Shown: positions 60,897 through 60,922 of the stretch, in pieces | Layout of the letters: each line of letters opens with the position of its first letter | Numbering within the stretch: the stretch's first letter is position 1 | NCBI GenBank assembly: GCA_905202255.1 | Contig: CAJKRH010000006.1 | Span: 1-60,922 of the forward strand | From: an uncultured Ruminococcus sp. | Lineage (GTDB): Bacteria; Bacillota; Clostridia; Oscillospirales; CAG-272 | DNA: 60,922 bases | Direction of reading: 5' to 3' | The notes under the pieces: generated by a model | Database searches by the model: none | Seen by the model: the letters and a program-made list of their open reading frames with translations, nothing else | Told to the model about the DNA's origin: nothing | Position numbers and translations under genes: made by a program

Positions 60897-60922
60897 CCTT
60901 CTCCTGCGGGAGAAGGGGGACC
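60897..60922. repeat. truncated REP-like element at the window edge
   Basis: CCTTCTCC-TGCG-GGAGAAGG then GGGACC. It is the inverted counterpart of the element at 54185-54212 and is cut by the window end. Confidence 0.8.

Overview
The window comes from an anaerobic, endospore-forming member of the Clostridia (Bacillota), probably a gut-type Oscillospirales/Clostridiales-like genome or metagenome bin. The evidence is sigma-G, spmAB, an AbrB-type regulator, a YlmC/YmxH-type sporulation protein, a glycyl radical enzyme with its activase, a three-subunit [FeFe]-hydrogenase and pyruvate phosphate dikinase. Promoters are strikingly uniform: TTGACW-N17-TATAAT-like pairs with 17-bp spacers precede many genes, and strong GGAGG ribosome sites decide most starts. 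About 55 protein genes and 4 tRNA genes were recognised. No rRNA, CRISPR array, prophage or transposase was seen.

Left part (1-20.4 kb): a glycerol-3-phosphate-dehydrogenase-like operon (two FAD enzymes, a DUF1667 protein, a NagD-type HAD phosphatase) diverges from a DeoR regulator. Two wrecked transporter genes follow: a DMT fragment and a MATE gene with an internal deletion. Next is a compact catabolic unit of LacI regulator, uncharacterised glycyl radical enzyme, radical-SAM activase and Sip1/raffinose-synthase-like GH36 protein, with a perfect palindromic operator on its promoter. Housekeeping genes follow: a RodA/FtsW-family gene, secF-secD, sigG and ppdK.

Middle (20.4-36 kb): membrane proteins and lipoproteins of unknown role, two tRNA pairs (Ser-Ser and Tyr-Thr) bordered by GTGAAAA-type simple repeats, an XRE membrane regulator sharing a promoter/dyad with a neighbouring lipoprotein gene, asd, tsf-rpsB, a ymxH-like gene and a large one-piece ATPase-FtsX exporter. 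The tRNA-Ser locus carries a 40-bp partial duplication covering the 5' part of one tRNA.

Right part (36-60.9 kb): a KDPG aldolase with a VOC-like tail; an electron-bifurcating-type hydrogenase operon behind a structured leader; two tandem solute-binding lipoproteins facing two tandem sugar isomerase/epimerase genes; an RNHCP - GpsA-like - GH13 operon; abrB divergent from spmAB; yfbR-like, ANTAR and SDR genes; a FakB (DegV)/FakA pair; a solitary mazF; pcp with a lipoprotein; and a DPM1-like glycosyltransferase. Dispersed palindromic repeats sit at 54.1-54.2 kb and at the right edge, suggesting the contig breaks in a repeat.

The most novel-looking unit is the glycyl radical enzyme/GH36 cluster (8.0-11.7 kb). 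Next are the structured leader of the hydrogenase operon, the paired duplications at 41.8-47.4 kb and the XRE/lipoprotein shared dyad.
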